The notes beneath the pieces are model-generated. The model made no database searches. It was not told where the DNA came from and was given only the letters and a program-made list of their open reading frames with translations. This document shows positions 6,077 to 6,220 of a stretch of 6,220 nt of DNA, piece after piece; the stretch's first letter is position 1; each line of letters begins with the position of its first letter. Source of the DNA: Sphingomonadales bacterium (lineage in GTDB: Bacteria > Bacteroidota > Bacteroidia > UBA7662); NCBI GenBank assembly GCA_016872225.1, contig VHAW01000100.1, positions 1 to 6,220 on the forward strand, read 5' to 3'. Position numbers and translations under genes: made by a program.

Positions 6077-6220
6077 ATGCTCCACAAATGTAAACTTTTG
6101 TTGATTGCGGGCTTATTAAGCTTGGTTTGCGTACAGGTTCAAGCCCAAAAGGCTTTTAAACCTAAACTTCGTCCATTGAAGGTTCAGCAGGACCTTGTCG
6201 ATGCACCTCTCGTTTCGGTT
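6077..6220 (+). CDS. Secreted or periplasmic protein of unknown function, 5' part only
   Basis: An ATG at 6077 opens a frame of 48 codons that continues past the window edge. The N-terminus is a textbook Sec signal peptide: positive start (MLHKCK), a hydrophobic core of about 13 residues (LLLIAGLLSLVCV), then VQA-Q with a likely signal peptidase I cut after Ala23. Cys18 sits in the sequence SLVC, a poor lipobox, so a lipoprotein is less likely. The mature start (QKAFKPKLRPLK) is basic and I do not recognise the family. The gene follows gcvP by 110 bp in the same direction, with a weak terminator and an AT-rich spacer between, so it is probably transcribed on its own. The start rests on the signal peptide and on the shift from AT-rich spacer to coding-like composition. 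Confidence 0.75.
   Translation, partial: MLHKCKLLLIAGLLSLVCVQVQAQKAFKPKLRPLKVQQDLVDAPLVSV

Overview
The window is ordinary chromosomal housekeeping DNA, probably from a member of the Bacteroidota. Three things point there. The ObgE has the N-terminal wording of that phylum and no C-terminal OCT extension. adk sits directly upstream of obgE. The starts mostly lack a Shine-Dalgarno sequence, and TAnnTTTG boxes of the Bacteroidota -7 type stand in front of two genes. Base composition is moderate, near 50% GC by eye in the genes. The genus cannot be read from this sequence.

Layout from left to right. Positions 1-81 (+) hold the last 26 codons of a VOC-fold epimerase, most likely methylmalonyl-CoA epimerase. 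It runs tail-to-tail into kbl, and the two stop codons overlap in the TTAA core of a perfect 12-bp palindrome (74-85). Positions 78-2969 (-) carry a compact leftward cluster read in the order adk (adenylate kinase), obgE (Obg GTPase), kbl (glycine C-acetyltransferase), with gaps of 52 and 14 bp, probably one transcription unit. Positions 2970-3053 are a short divergent control region with a TAnnTTTG-like box facing each way. Positions 3054-5966 (+) encode full-length single-chain glycine dehydrogenase (GcvP). Positions 5967-6076 are an AT-rich spacer with a weak terminator-like hairpin. From 6077 (+) a new gene begins with a clear signal peptide and leaves the window after 48 codons.

How the genes fit together. 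Kbl turns 2-amino-3-oxobutyrate (from threonine) plus CoA into glycine and acetyl-CoA. GcvP starts glycine breakdown to CO2, ammonia and methylene-tetrahydrofolate. Methylmalonyl-CoA epimerase serves propionyl-CoA metabolism, which also receives carbon from threonine, isoleucine and valine. The outer genes therefore share a theme of threonine/glycine and branched-chain carbon flow around a central adk-obgE growth pair, but they are on different transcripts and the link is an inference. No mobile element, CRISPR array, RNA gene or novel multi-gene system was seen. The points most worth a second look are the shared-stop palindrome, a nine-G tract inside gcvP, and the divergent promoter with a possibly leaderless adk.
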